A stretch of DNA of 44,771 nucleotides from Companilactobacillus furfuricola. GTDB taxonomy: Bacteria; Bacillota; Bacilli; Lactobacillales; Lactobacillaceae. The first letter of the stretch is position 1; each line of letters begins with the position of its first letter. The notes beneath the pieces were generated by a model, which was not told the DNA's origin, ran no database searches, and was given only the letters and a program-made list of their open reading frames with translations. Below are positions 17,020 to 27,198 of the stretch, piece after piece. The translations under genes were made by a program, and so were the position numbers. Where the stretch lies: contig NZ_RHNT01000016.1 of the NCBI RefSeq assembly GCF_003946325.1, positions 1-44,771 of the forward strand, given 5' to 3'.

Positions 17020-19536
17020 ATGGCTGATGTCAAGAATGAAAAGATAATAGACAATTTAACAAGAAAATTTAAAAGGGGAAGTCGTTTCGTCTTTTGGTAT
17101 GACGATCATGGTGAATTTTTAGATGAGATACCTGATATTTCAAAGGGACTTGCTGGAGTAGCAGATGTTGAAATTCTTCGAGTAGGGGAACAATTGAAAA
17201 TGAAGAGTAAGTTGTTGTCAGCCCCAGCTGATGAAAAATTTCTAATATACTCTCCAGAAAAGCAACCGTATCTTGAAGAAAATCATCTTCGAGATATTTT
17301 TCTTTACTCAGATAGTTTTACTGCAGATGCACAAGAAATAATTCGTCGTGATCTTAATTTGCCTGAGAAGTTACGTTCTTTTGTGAAGGTACATGCCAAA
17401 TTTTTCGGCAGCAAGGAACGACGTAATAAGTTTTCTAAGTATGAACTATCTAGTTTTGAAAAAACTCCTGAGATGGCAATTTTAGCCAGTCTGGTGAATT
17501 CTAAGCGGATAGTGGTTAGTTACTTTGATATTTTACGTATAGTTTTATGTGACGATATTGAAGATAATCCCTTTTTAGAGGAATTCGCAAAGTATGATGT
17601 TTTAGATTCTTTTTGGGATTACGCTAGAAAGATTTTTGGATACAATGAGGAAAATCCAACATTGTTAAGACTAGCAGCATCATTATTTCTAACTGAGACT
17701 TATCATCAGATGGGAATGGAAATGCCAGAAAAGACTTCATCGTACAATTTAATGACTAAGTATCCAAATGTAAGTACCTTTATTAATCAATTTAGTAATT
17801 TTAATTTTATGGATGAAGATAAGTTTGAGAAAGTTGCTCAGCAGGTTTGGAATTTAGTTGATGGGGAATCCTTATTCTTGGATGTCGATAGGGATGATAT
17901 TGTTAAGTCATCAGTCTTTCCAATCTTTGATCGAATGATTCTCATTTGGGAACAGGATAGGTTGCTACAACATGATTTTGAAACACGGCTGAATGAGGAA
18001 AGCTTCCCAGAAGTTGTGAAAAATCGATTAGAAATGCATTTTGGTTATAAGTACAAAGATTATTATTTGATGATGGAAAGTGCTTGGAATCTACTTTCAA
18101 CGATTAGATCTCACCCAGCAAATACCACTCAAGATATGATTGATGAGTATGTTAAAGATGGATATTTGGTTGATATGTATTATCGTCAGTTCATCCTGAA
18201 TTACCAAAAATCTGGGATGAAGGAAAATTTCATCAAAACTAAGATGCTAGTTGAACGTGAATACTCTGATGGATACTTGAACAATTACATTTCTTCTTGG
18301 ACAGAAAAACTAAATTATCGTAATTTGTCCAGTCGCCATTTACAACGTAACTTCTACGAGAATTATGTTAAGCCTGAGACTAATAGAATCGTAGTAATCA
18401 TTTCTGATGCCTTTAGATTTGAAGCTGCAAAGGAATTGCAGGATGACTTATCTATGGACGATCAAATAACAGGTCAGGAAATGGATTATATGATTACAGG
18501 GCTTCCTTCAGTAACCTATATGGGGATGCCAGCATTACTACCTAACAAGCGTCTAGAATTGACGAATAAGAAATTATTAGTTGATGGTGTAGAAGCAACT
18601 AATCGTGAAAAACGGGAAAAAATACTAGTAGCTGCTAACTCTAATAGCGCGGCATATGCGCTGGATGATTTAAAGGGTGCATCATCTAGAGAAATCAAAC
18701 AATTGTTTGTTAATAAGCAAGTTGTATACATCTACCATAATCAGATCGATGCTATTGCTGACAATAAAAAAACTGAAGACGATGTTTTCAAAGCCACATC
18801 TGAAGCTATTCAAGAAATAAAAGGTTTGATTTCAAGATTAAGAACTAATGGAGTTAGTCAATTTTTTGTAACTTCAGATCACGGTTATATATATCGAGAT
18901 GAAACGTTAACAGATGCAGACAAAATAGCTGAGGAAGTTTATCATGACGATTGGAAATCACAACGATATATTGTTTCTGATAGTAAGATCAACGAACCTG
19001 GAATTGGAGAGCAGAAGTTGTCAGACATCTTAAATAATGATGACAAGCGCTTTGTTTATTATCCAGAAACGGCAAACGTTTTTAAATCGGCAGGGTCATT
19101 TAATTATGTCCATGGTGGGGCATCATTGCAGGAAATGATTGTGCCGTTGCTTAAAATCAAAGCAACTTCAAGTAAATCTCAAGCCCAGGACGTTGATTTG
19201 AGATTATTAAGTAGCAATCGAAATATTACTTCACTTGAAGTTAAAGTTCGATTATTACAGGAAGCTCCAATCGATTCAATGTATAGAGCAACGGTATATA
19301 ATGTTTATTTTGTTGATGAGGAAAATGAGCCAATTTCTGCTAAACAAACGATCAATGCAAATTCCACTGAGACTGGGGTGGAAGCTAGAATGAATGATAT
19401 TACCATCAATTTAATCGATCAACAATATGATAAGAGTAAGCATTATTATCTGGTAATAGAAAATACAAATACTGGAGAGGGCCTTACAACTGAGTATCAA
19501 ATGGATATAGCCGGTCTTTCACCTTTTGATTTTTAA
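17020..19536 (+). CDS. pglZ: PglZ, BREX alkaline phosphatase superfamily protein
   Basis: An 838-residue PglZ-domain protein of normal length for type 1 BREX. The alkaline-phosphatase-like core shows the metal-site motif IISDAFRFEAA (near residue 464) and FFVTSDHGYIYRDE (near residue 620), with a further metal-ligand-type segment YVHGGASLQEMIVPLL near 700. The N-terminal ~400 residues are helical. PglZ homologues are metal-dependent nucleases or phosphodiesterases and are required for both methylation and exclusion. Here the gene is cut off from brxABC-pglX by about 5.3 kb of reverse-strand genes and must have its own promoter. GTGAGG lies upstream of the ATG. No brxL follows; a terminator and the structured repeat come next. 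Confidence 0.92.
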   Translation: MADVKNEKIIDNLTRKFKRGSRFVFWYDDHGEFLDEIPDISKGLAGVADVEILRVGEQLKMKSKLLSAPADEKFLIYSPEKQPYLEENHLRDIFLYSDSFTADAQEIIRRDLNLPEKLRSFVKVHAKFFGSKERRNKFSKYELSSFEKTPEMAILASLVNSKRIVVSYFDILRIVLCDDIEDNPFLEEFAKYDVLDSFWDYARKIFGYNEENPTLLRLAASLFLTETYHQMGMEMPEKTSSYNLMTKYPNVSTFINQFSNFNFMDEDKFEKVAQQVWNLVDGESLFLDVDRDDIVKSSVFPIFDRMILIWEQDRLLQHDFETRLNEESFPEVVKNRLEMHFGYKYKDYYLMMESAWNLLSTIRSHPANTTQDMIDEYVKDGYLVDMYYRQFILNYQKSGMKENFIKTKMLVEREYSDGYLNNYISSWTEKLNYRNLSSRHLQRNFYENYVKPETNRIVVIISDAFRFEAAKELQDDLSMDDQITGQEMDYMITGLPSVTYMGMPALLPNKRLELTNKKLLVDGVEATNREKREKILVAANSNSAAYALDDLKGASSREIKQLFVNKQVVYIYHNQIDAIADNKKTEDDVFKATSEAIQEIKGLISRLRTNGVSQFFVTSDHGYIYRDETLTDADKIAEEVYHDDWKSQRYIVSDSKINEPGIGEQKLSDILNNDDKRFVYYPETANVFKSAGSFNYVHGGASLQEMIVPLLKIKATSSKSQAQDVDLRLLSSNRNITSLEVKVRLLQEAPIDSMYRATVYNVYFVDEENEPISAKQTINANSTETGVEARMNDITINLIDQQYDKSKHYYLVIENTNTGEGLTTEYQMDIAGLSPFDF

Positions 19537-19579
19537 CACAAAATTCGTTGTGCTTTTCATGACAACATAATTCATTTTT

Positions 19580-19628
19580 AAAGCAATATTTCGTATTCGC
19601 CAGTTAAAATCGAAATGTTGCTTTTTTT
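19580..19628 (+). terminator. Terminator after pglZ
   Basis: AAAGCAATATTTCG pairs with CGAAATGTTGCTTT (one mismatch) around a 17-base loop, followed by T7. It marks the right end of the BREX island. Confidence 0.8.
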
Positions 19629-19732
19629 CTGCACCATGACCAAATCAAAAATACAAGAAGGTAGTGTAAGACAATCAATGGAGTAATAATGAATTGATTT
19701 CTTGTACTATGTTTTGATTCCTAAAAATAACC

Positions 19733-20020
19733 TTGAGATAGACAAGTAAAAAATAGGACGCACAAAAAGTGCCATTTTGATCAAAAAGCATTGGTAAAAC
19801 TCAAACAAAAAAAGATATTTTATTTCCTCTATCTAGGTGGAGGGGCGGGGCGCTATATGGGCTCAGCCGCGAAATTTCACTTAGGTTTACCGCTTAGTGA
19901 AAGACCCAGCTTTGAAACAAGCGAGCGGGGTGTGCTCGATTGATTCAAAGTGGGTCCGCAGCGTTCCAGTCCCATATAGCGCCCCGCCCCGGAACCGGCA
20001 TTGAACGTACACCCAAACAA
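19733..20020. repeat. Structured interspersed repeat, copy B (intact); candidate ncRNA or MITE-like element
   Basis: This is the only uninterrupted copy. A 20-bp perfect helix closes the structure: GGGGCGGGGCGCTATATGGG (19842-19861) with its complement at 19971-19990. It encloses two hairpins: TTTCACT (19875-19881)/AGTGAAA (19896-19902), and GACCC (19903-19907)/GGGTC (19952-19956) extended by CTTTGAA/TTCAAAG and capped by CGAGC/GCTCG. The upstream block 19733-19869 matches 44568-44702, including a GCAC/GTGC mini-hairpin and TATCTAGGTGGAGGGG. The downstream block to about 20020 matches copy A. It fills most of the 650-base gap between pglZ and ymdB. No reading frame is convincing, and the transcribed strand cannot be decided. 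Confidence 0.8.
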
Positions 20021-20186
20021 CCACCACCACCCCAACAACAAAACAAAATATCCATGACAATAAATTTTTGCTATAATTAAAATCCGTAATTTAACAACAT
20101 ATATATAGGAAATTTAACCCATACAAATATCCGAACAGGTGTTTCTTTGGTACAATGGTTTAAGTATAGATAGGGGACAAAAATAT

Positions 20187-20990
20187 ATGAAAATTCTTTT
20201 CGTTGGGGACGTTGTAGGCAACATCGGTATCAAAACACTCGAGACCTATTTGCCAAAGATCAAACAAGTCGTCAAACCACAGTTGACCATCGTCAATGGT
20301 GAAAACGCCGTGAACGGCAAAGGCATCAATGCGGCAGCTTACCAAAAGATCCAAGTAGCCGGGGCTGATATTGTTTCCGGTGGCAATCACAGCTGGGATC
20401 GCATGGAAGTAACTGACTTGTATAACGACCCTAAGAAAAAGGTTTTGCGCCCATACAATTTTCCTGGCGATAATATCCCGGGAACTGGCATCATCAAGAC
20501 TAAGGTCAATCAAAAGACGGTCTACGTGATCAACATGCAAGGAACAGCTTTGATGCAACCTTTGGACAATCCTTTTCGGGCATTTGACCAGTTGCTGCCA
20601 ACACTAGATGATGATGCTATTAAGTTCGTCGACTTCCATGCGGAAACGACTAGTGAAAAGATCGCTGCCGGGATGTATTTGACTGGTAAAGTCGCCGCGG
20701 TAGTGGGAACTCATACTCACGTCCCAACTAATGACGCTCGTGTTTTTGAAAAGCAGACGGCATATTTAACTGATGTCGGAATGACAGGATCATACGACGG
20801 GATCCTTGGGATAACTCGTGGTCCTGTGATCACTCGCTTTTTGACCCAGCGACCAACGAAACATGAAGTAGATGAAGACGGGCGGATGCAGATCGGCTTT
20901 TGCGTGGTCGACGTGAACGATCAAACTAATTACGCTCGCAGTATTAAGAATTATGTAATCAATCCTGACAATAAAAAATTTTTACAATAG
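20187..20990 (+). CDS. ymdB: YmdB family metallophosphoesterase
   Basis: A 267-residue calcineurin-like phosphoesterase of the TIGR00282/YmdB family, a 2',3'-cyclic nucleotide phosphodiesterase that in Bacillus affects motility and biofilm decisions. Metal-site motifs are visible: FVGDVVG at the N-terminus, VNGENAVNGKG, VSGGNHSWDR and GTHTHVPTND. The frame is open from 20139, but the ATG at 20187 is preferred: GGGGAC lies upstream and the family starts directly with the first strand (MKILFVGDVVG). It lies 12 bases upstream of mutS, so it heads a ymdB-mutS-mutL-ruvAB-queA run; a TATAAT at 20072-20077 is a possible -10. Confidence 0.9.
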   Translation: MKILFVGDVVGNIGIKTLETYLPKIKQVVKPQLTIVNGENAVNGKGINAAAYQKIQVAGADIVSGGNHSWDRMEVTDLYNDPKKKVLRPYNFPGDNIPGTGIIKTKVNQKTVYVINMQGTALMQPLDNPFRAFDQLLPTLDDDAIKFVDFHAETTSEKIAAGMYLTGKVAAVVGTHTHVPTNDARVFEKQTAYLTDVGMTGSYDGILGITRGPVITRFLTQRPTKHEVDEDGRMQIGFCVVDVNDQTNYARSIKNYVINPDNKKFLQ

Positions 20991-21002
20991 TGGAGGAAAT
21001 TC

Positions 21003-23630
21003 ATGCCACAGAAAACTAAAGAGACCCCAATGATGGAACAATATCTGGAATATAAGAAACAATTTCCAGATGCTTTTTTGTTTTATCGGGTCGGTGATTT
21101 TTATGAAATGTTTTACGACGATGCAGTCAAAGCTTCACAGATCTTGGAATTGACATTGACATCTCGTAATAAAAAAGCCGACGACAGTATTCCGATGTGT
21201 GGCGTTCCTCACAAAGCTGTGGAAAGCTACATCGATACTTTAGTCGACAAAGGCTACAAGGTAGCAGTCTGCGATCAACTGGAAAATCCTGCTGATGCTC
21301 AAGGCAAGATGGTCAAACGTGGTATCACGCGCGTTGTAACGCCTGGTACGATCATGGATGCTAACAATCAAGCAACTGAAAATAATTACATCACGGCGAT
21401 CACCTACAACAAAGGTGAGTTCGGTTTAGCTTATGCTGATTTAACCACGGGTGAAGTCAAAGTGACGACAGTTGATAACCAACTCGATTTGATCAACGAA
21501 TTGCAGAACTTGAATACTAAAGAAGCAGTCGTTTTTGACACTTTTGCCAAGAAATATCTCGATCCTTTACACAAGTTAGGTATTTTGATCTCCAAGATCA
21601 CTGATTTAGAAGATAACTACAGTTTTGATTTTTCACAAGTAACTGATGACAAGCAAGTTACCACGCTCAAGCTTTTGATCAGCTATTTGATCAAGACGCA
21701 AATGCGTTCGCTCGATCATTTAAAAGCTGCGCAAACTTATGAGATCTCAGCTTATTTGTCAATGGATCACAGTGCCCAAAGTAATCTAGAATTATTTAAA
21801 AATATCCGGACTGATAAGAAGTCGGGTACTTTGCTGTGGCTCTTAGACGAAACTAAGACGGCAATGGGTGGACGTCTGTTGAAGCAGTGGTTAGCTCGTC
21901 CTTTGATCAAATCAAAGCCATTAAAGGCACGTCAACATTTAGTTCAAGTCTTTTTGGATAATTATTTTCAACGTTCATCCTTTCAAGACTATTTAACAAA
22001 GGTTTACGATCTAGAGCGGTTAGCCGGAAGAGTTGCCTACGGGACCGTCAATGGTCGTGATCTGATCCAATTGAAGACATCTTTGCAACAAGTTCCTCAG
22101 ATCAAGTCGATCCTCTTAGATATTGGGGATGACCAATTGACTACGTTTGTGGAAAAAATCGACGAAGTCGCTGACGTTCGTGACTTGATCGAAGAAGCTA
22201 TCGTTGAAGAACCACCGATTTCAGTCACTGGTGGAGGCGTCATTAAAGAAGGTTACAATGACCAACTAGATCAATATCTCGACGCTTCAAAAAACGGTAA
22301 GCGCTGGATGGCGGAATTAAAAGTCAAAGAACAAGAAGCCACCGGTATCAGCAATTTGAAGATCGGCTATAACAAAGTCTTCGGCTACTATATTGAAGTT
22401 AGTCGAGGAAATGTCGATAAAGTCCCTGAAGGCAGATATCAAAGAAAACAAACTTTGACCAATGCCGAAAGATATATCACGCCAGAACTGAAAGAAAAAG
22501 AAAGCTTGATCTTAGAAGCCGAGGATAAATCGCAGTCGTTGGAGTATCATCTTTTTGATGAAATCAGAGCTAAGGTCAAGGCTCAGATCAGACGTTTGCA
22601 GGAACTAGCTTCGATCCTTTCGGAACTAGATGTCTTACAAAGTTTTGCAGTTGTTTCGGAAACTTACCATTATGTGGCACCGGATTTTGTTGAAGGACAT
22701 CAATTAAAAATCGTTAACGGTCGTCATCCAGTGGTGGAAAAGGTGCTCGGTAATAATAGTTACATCCCTAATGATGTGACATTTGATTCTGACACCGATG
22801 TTTTACTGATCACAGGGCCAAACATGTCAGGTAAGAGTACGTATATGAGGCAACTAGCTTTGACGGTCATCATGGCACAAGTAGGTTGTTTTGTACCGGC
22901 TGAAGCAGCGACCTTGCCAATTTTTGACCATATTTTCACCCGGATCGGAGCCGCCGACGACTTGATCTCAGGCGACAGTACTTTCATGGTCGAAATGCGT
23001 GAAGCTAACGACGCATTGAAAAATGCAACTAAGAATTCTTTGATCATTTTTGATGAATTAGGACGGGGAACGGCAACTTATGATGGTATGGCGCTAGCTC
23101 AAGCTATCATTGAATATTTGGATAAAAATGTTCACGCCATGACGATGTTTTCGACTCACTATCATGAATTGACTGTGTTAGAAAGTCAGCTTACAGGTGT
23201 CAAAAACGTTCACGTTGATGCTTCGGAAGAAGACGGGAATCTCGTCTTTTTGCATAAGGTCTTACCAGGTCCAGCTGATAAATCTTACGGTATTCACGTT
23301 GCAAAACTTGCGGGATTACCAGACGATGTTTTAGTTCGGGCTGACAGTATTTTATCTAACTTAGAGTCCAACAACGCTGCTGAGATAAAAGTCTCAGACG
23401 ATGTGGTTGCTGAACCTAAGGCAGAAGTTGCTGACAAGCCTAAGCAGGTTAAGGAAAAATCACCCAAGAAAAAAGTCGATGACGGACAATTGTCATTGTT
23501 CCCTGAAGATGACCCTGAAATGTTGAAAGCTAAAGACGTCGCCGAAGAATTATCGAAGCAAGATCTGATGAACGTTACGCCGATCGAAGCTATCAACTTG
23601 CTCTACAAGTGGCAACAAAAACTTAAGTAA
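21003..23630 (+). CDS. mutS: DNA mismatch repair protein MutS
   Basis: The 875-residue mismatch recognition ATPase. The N-terminal mismatch-binding motif is GDFYEMF, with the intercalating Phe and adjacent Glu. The ATPase shows Walker [14 protein letters not shown] (near residue 605), Walker [11 protein letters not shown] (near 685) and the signature [10 protein letters not shown] charged, disordered Lys/Glu-rich linker (about 795-835) contains QLSLF, a plausible beta-clamp binding motif. A short C-terminal helical domain follows. TGGAGG precedes the ATG. It forms an operon with mutL, 14 bases downstream. MutS recruits MutL to mismatches after replication. Confidence 0.97.
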   Translation: MPQKTKETPMMEQYLEYKKQFPDAFLFYRVGDFYEMFYDDAVKASQILELTLTSRNKKADDSIPMCGVPHKAVESYIDTLVDKGYKVAVCDQLENPADAQGKMVKRGITRVVTPGTIMDANNQATENNYITAITYNKGEFGLAYADLTTGEVKVTTVDNQLDLINELQNLNTKEAVVFDTFAKKYLDPLHKLGILISKITDLEDNYSFDFSQVTDDKQVTTLKLLISYLIKTQMRSLDHLKAAQTYEISAYLSMDHSAQSNLELFKNIRTDKKSGTLLWLLDETKTAMGGRLLKQWLARPLIKSKPLKARQHLVQVFLDNYFQRSSFQDYLTKVYDLERLAGRVAYGTVNGRDLIQLKTSLQQVPQIKSILLDIGDDQLTTFVEKIDEVADVRDLIEEAIVEEPPISVTGGGVIKEGYNDQLDQYLDASKNGKRWMAELKVKEQEATGISNLKIGYNKVFGYYIEVSRGNVDKVPEGRYQRKQTLTNAERYITPELKEKESLILEAEDKSQSLEYHLFDEIRAKVKAQIRRLQELASILSELDVLQSFAVVSETYHYVAPDFVEGHQLKIVNGRHPVVEKVLGNNSYIPNDVTFDSDTDVLLITGPNMSGKSTYMRQLALTVIMAQVGCFVPAEAATLPIFDHIFTRIGAADDLISGDSTFMVEMREANDALKNATKNSLIIFDELGRGTATYDGMALAQAIIEYLDKNVHAMTMFSTHYHELTVLESQLTGVKNVHVDASEEDGNLVFLHKVLPGPADKSYGIHVAKLAGLPDDVLVRADSILSNLESNNAAEIKVSDDVVAEPKAEVADKPKQVKEKSPKKKVDDGQLSLFPEDDPEMLKAKDVAEELSKQDLMNVTPIEAINLLYKWQQKLK

Positions 23631-23644
23631 GGAAGGTGGAATGT

Positions 23645-25567
23645 GTGGGTAAAATTCATGAATTACCAGTTGAATTAAGTAACCAGATAGCAGCTGGGGA
23701 AGTGATCGAACGACCTGCTTCAGTAATTAAAGAATTAGTGGAAAACTCGATCGATGCCCACGCCACCCAGATTTTGATCCGGGTGCAACAGTCGGGATTG
23801 AAGTCGATTGAAGTAAATGATAACGGTGATGGGATCGACCCTGATGAGGTGGAGATCGCCTTTCAACCACACTCAACGAGTAAGATCAGCAATGACCGTG
23901 ACCTATTCGCTATCAAAACCCTGGGTTTTCGTGGTGAAGCTTTAGCCAGTATCGCTTCTGTTTCAAAATTGACGATCCTAACGAGTACCGATGGCAAATC
24001 CGCAGTTAAAGCTGATTTTGCCGGCAACACTTTATTGCACAAAGAAACGCACGCACGGTCAAAGGGAACCACGATCACCGTGGAAGATATCTTTTTCAAC
24101 ACGCCTGCTCGGCTCAAATACATCAAGTCGCTGCATACTGAGTTGAACCGGATCGTTGATATCGTCGACCGTTTAGCCATGGGACATCCGGACATTTCCT
24201 TTCGATTAGTTCATGAAAAAAAGGATCTCGTCTGGACTTCCGGAAATGGCAACTTGCAACAAACTATCGCCGGTATTTATGGCCGGACGATTGCCAGTCA
24301 CATGTTGAGCTTTGAAAACTCTGATCCTGATTATCAGATCAAAGGTTATTTTTCAAAACCCGATACGACTAGATCCAATCGTTCTTACATGTCGATGATC
24401 TTAAATGGTCGCTACATTAAAAACTATCAGCTGTCCAATGCCGTCATTCGTGGTTACGGCTCAAAACTGATGATCGGACGTTTTCCAGTGGCCGTGATCG
24501 ACATCAAGCTCGATCCTAACTTAGTCGATATCAACGTTCACCCAACTAAACAAGAAGTACGTTTAGCTAACGAAAGTAGGATAGCTGATCTGATCAGTGC
24601 CGGCATCAAAGAACGCTTGACCGATCAAAACTTGATCCCCGATGCTGTCAAAAATCTTGGTCGCAAAACATCACCAACACCACCGATCGAAAAACCTGAA
24701 CAGATCACTTTTGATACTTTGCCAACGATCGACAAGATCGAGCAGACGATCAAAGAACCAAAGCAACCCGCTGTTCCTGATGACGGCCAACCTGATCCCT
24801 TATTAGTCGGCACACCGATTTTTAAAGATCAGGACCATTTGGCATCCTGGGATGCTCGGTTAAAAAACGAAGCAGCTCAAACAGTTGATGTTGATGAATC
24901 AGACGATGATCAAGTTCAAGACATCAAGCCATTAGTCGAAGAGACTCATCAGCACAATGAGTTTCCTGATTTGCGTTATATCGGTCAGATCCACGGGACT
25001 TATTTAGTCGCCGAAAGTAAGGACGGCTTTTATTTGATCGATCAACACGCTGCTCAAGAGCGGGTCAACTATGAGTATTACCGTGAAGAGATCGGCAAAG
25101 TTTCCCCTGATCAACAGCGTTTGCTCGTGCCGATCGTCTTGGATTATTCCAACACGGAAGCTATTATGATCAAGGATAAAAAAGATATCTTGGAAGACAT
25201 CGGACTTCACGTGGAAGACTTTGGGCAAAATAGTTTTGTCATCAATACGCATCCAACGTGGTTCGTCCCGGGACAAGAAGAATCGACGATCCGTGAAATG
25301 ATCGACTACGTTTTAAATGACTCCAAGATCAGCGTGGCCGCCTTTCGGGAGAAAAATGCCATCATGATGAGTTGTAAAAGGGCAATCAAAGCGAACCACC
25401 ATTTGGACGATCAAGAAGCCATGCACTTGATGCACAACTTGACCAAATGTGAGAATCCATACAACTGTCCTCACGGACGTCCAGTTTTAGTGCAATTTAG
25501 TAACAAAGATTTAGAAAAAATGTTCAAGCGGATCCAAGATTCGCATGACACTAGAGAAAGTGAATAA
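23645..25567 (+). CDS. mutL: DNA mismatch repair endonuclease MutL
   Basis: A GHKL ATPase and nicking endonuclease of about 640 residues. N-terminal motifs are ENSIDA, NDNGDGI, GFRGEAL and GTTITVEDIFFNTPAR. After an acidic, poorly conserved linker (about 330-440) the C-terminal domain carries the endonuclease motif DQHAAQERVNYE and the metal site CPHGRP, so it should cut DNA itself, as in most bacteria lacking MutH. The frame is open from 23636, but the GTG at 23645 fits best: it gives the family start (MGKIHELP) and leaves GGAAGGTGG as ribosome binding site. ruvA begins 2 bases after the stop. Confidence 0.96.
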   Translation: MGKIHELPVELSNQIAAGEVIERPASVIKELVENSIDAHATQILIRVQQSGLKSIEVNDNGDGIDPDEVEIAFQPHSTSKISNDRDLFAIKTLGFRGEALASIASVSKLTILTSTDGKSAVKADFAGNTLLHKETHARSKGTTITVEDIFFNTPARLKYIKSLHTELNRIVDIVDRLAMGHPDISFRLVHEKKDLVWTSGNGNLQQTIAGIYGRTIASHMLSFENSDPDYQIKGYFSKPDTTRSNRSYMSMILNGRYIKNYQLSNAVIRGYGSKLMIGRFPVAVIDIKLDPNLVDINVHPTKQEVRLANESRIADLISAGIKERLTDQNLIPDAVKNLGRKTSPTPPIEKPEQITFDTLPTIDKIEQTIKEPKQPAVPDDGQPDPLLVGTPIFKDQDHLASWDARLKNEAAQTVDVDESDDDQVQDIKPLVEETHQHNEFPDLRYIGQIHGTYLVAESKDGFYLIDQHAAQERVNYEYYREEIGKVSPDQQRLLVPIVLDYSNTEAIMIKDKKDILEDIGLHVEDFGQNSFVINTHPTWFVPGQEESTIREMIDYVLNDSKISVAAFREKNAIMMSCKRAIKANHHLDDQEAMHLMHNLTKCENPYNCPHGRPVLVQFSNKDLEKMFKRIQDSHDTRESE

Positions 25568-25569
25568 AT

Positions 25570-26166
25570 ATGTTTGAATACTTAAACGGTACTATTACTT
25601 ACATCGACCCAGCTTACATTGTTTGTGATGTTGATGGCGTGGGCTACAAAGTCCAAGTTGCCAATCCTTATCGCTATGAAGAGAATCAACCAGCAAAAGT
25701 CTTTGTGGAACAGATCGTGCGCGATAACGAGCAATCACTATACGGTTTCTACGATCTCAATGAAAAAAAGATTTTTCTCAATTTGATCAGCGTATCAGGG
25801 ATCGGACCTAAGAGTGCTTTAGCTATTTTAGCTGGTCAAGATCATTCTGGTTTGATCAACGCTATTGAAAATAATGACGTTAAATTTTTAACTAAATTTC
25901 CTAAGATTGGTAAAAAGACCGCTCAACAAATCATCTTGGATCTTAATGGTAAATTTACTGCTGAAGGTCAGATGACATTGGGGCAAGCACCGATCCCACT
26001 AACTAACGGAACGGACTCACCAGAGTTACTCGATGGACTTGCAGCTTTACAATCATTGGGCTATTCTGCTAGAGAAATCGCTAAGATCAAAGATAAGCTT
26101 AAAGAACAACAATTAGACTCAGCTGATGCATACTTGCGTGCTGGGTTACAATTATTAACGAAATAG
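25570..26166 (+). CDS. ruvA: Holliday junction helicase subunit RuvA
   Basis: The 198-residue RuvA binds four-way junctions as a tetramer and loads RuvB. The N-terminal OB fold (MFEYLNGTITYIDPAYIV) is followed by tandem helix-hairpin-helix motifs (SVSGIGPKSALAIL and FPKIGKKTAQQIILDL), a flexible linker at about 140-150, and the C-terminal three-helix RuvB-contact domain (LQSLGYSAREIAKI). The length is standard. It is packed between mutL (2 bases) and ruvB (12 bases), implying one transcript for mismatch and recombination repair. Confidence 0.97.
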   Translation: MFEYLNGTITYIDPAYIVCDVDGVGYKVQVANPYRYEENQPAKVFVEQIVRDNEQSLYGFYDLNEKKIFLNLISVSGIGPKSALAILAGQDHSGLINAIENNDVKFLTKFPKIGKKTAQQIILDLNGKFTAEGQMTLGQAPIPLTNGTDSPELLDGLAALQSLGYSAREIAKIKDKLKEQQLDSADAYLRAGLQLLTK

Positions 26167-26178
26167 GGGAGGTAGCAA

Positions 26179-27198
26179 ATGGATAACAATGACAGACTAA
26201 CTGATGATGACGCATTGGATGAAAAAGAAAATCAGTCTGAAAAGACTCTCCGTCCGCAAACTTTTGACGACTATTTAGGTCAAGAGAAAGCCAAGCATGA
26301 ATTAGACGTCTACATCCGTGCGGCCAAACAAAGAAAACAAACACTAGACCATGTTTTACTATATGGACCTCCAGGGTTAGGTAAAACAACTTTAGCCATG
26401 ATCATCGCTAATGAGATGGGGGTTAACATTCATACGACAACTGGCCCTTCGATCGAAAAGTCAGGGGACTTAGTGGCTGTTTTAGATGAATTGTCGCCAG
26501 GGGATGTTTTATTCATCGATGAGATCCACCGGATGCCTAAAGCGGTTGAAGAAGTGCTTTATTCGGCGATGGAAGATTTTTACATTGATATCATTGTTGG
26601 CCAAGGTGCCGAATCTAGATCACTGCACCATCAATTAGTACCCTACACACTGATCGGGGCTACGACGACATCAGGACGGCTTTCAGCACCATTGAGAGAT
26701 CGCTTTGGGATCGTTGAACATATGGAATACTATAGTGAACAAGAGTTAGCTAAGATCGTGTTTCGTTCAGCTGGTGTGTTGAACATTGCGATCGATGAAG
26801 ATGGCGCTCACGAACTCGCCCGCAGATCTCGGGGCACGCCAAGAATCGCCAACCGTTTATTGAAACGAGTACGTGACTTTGCACAAGTAGAAAATAAAGC
26901 TAAAATTGATTACGACATCGCCAAATCTGAGTTGAATCAATTGCAAGTTGACGATCAAGGACTGGATTCGCTGGATCGCAAGATATTGAAGATGATGATC
27001 GAACTATACAATGGTGGGCCATTAGGTATCAAAGTTATCGCCGCAAATATTGGCGAAGACCAAGAAACTATCGAATCAGTCTATGAACCATATTTAATGC
27101 AGATGGGCTTTTTAAAGCGGACCGCTAGAGGCCGCATTGTAACAAGAAAGGGATATGAGCACTTAGGTTATCCATATCCTGAGGAGGACAAGAAATGA
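26179..27198 (+). CDS. ruvB: Holliday junction branch migration ATPase RuvB
   Basis: A 339-residue AAA+ motor driving branch migration with RuvA. Walker A is [11 protein letters not shown] (near residue 62), Walker B FIDEIHRM (near 115), sensor [18 protein letters not shown], and the arginine finger lies in the same segment. A C-terminal winged helix binds DNA (ending [17 protein letters not shown]). A short acidic N-terminal extension (about 20 residues) precedes the conserved start of the fold. A strong GGGGAGG lies upstream. The stop overlaps the queA start (ATGA), suggesting translational coupling. Confidence 0.98.
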   Translation: MDNNDRLTDDDALDEKENQSEKTLRPQTFDDYLGQEKAKHELDVYIRAAKQRKQTLDHVLLYGPPGLGKTTLAMIIANEMGVNIHTTTGPSIEKSGDLVAVLDELSPGDVLFIDEIHRMPKAVEEVLYSAMEDFYIDIIVGQGAESRSLHHQLVPYTLIGATTTSGRLSAPLRDRFGIVEHMEYYSEQELAKIVFRSAGVLNIAIDEDGAHELARRSRGTPRIANRLLKRVRDFAQVENKAKIDYDIAKSELNQLQVDDQGLDSLDRKILKMMIELYNGGPLGIKVIAANIGEDQETIESVYEPYLMQMGFLKRTARGRIVTRKGYEHLGYPYPEEDKK

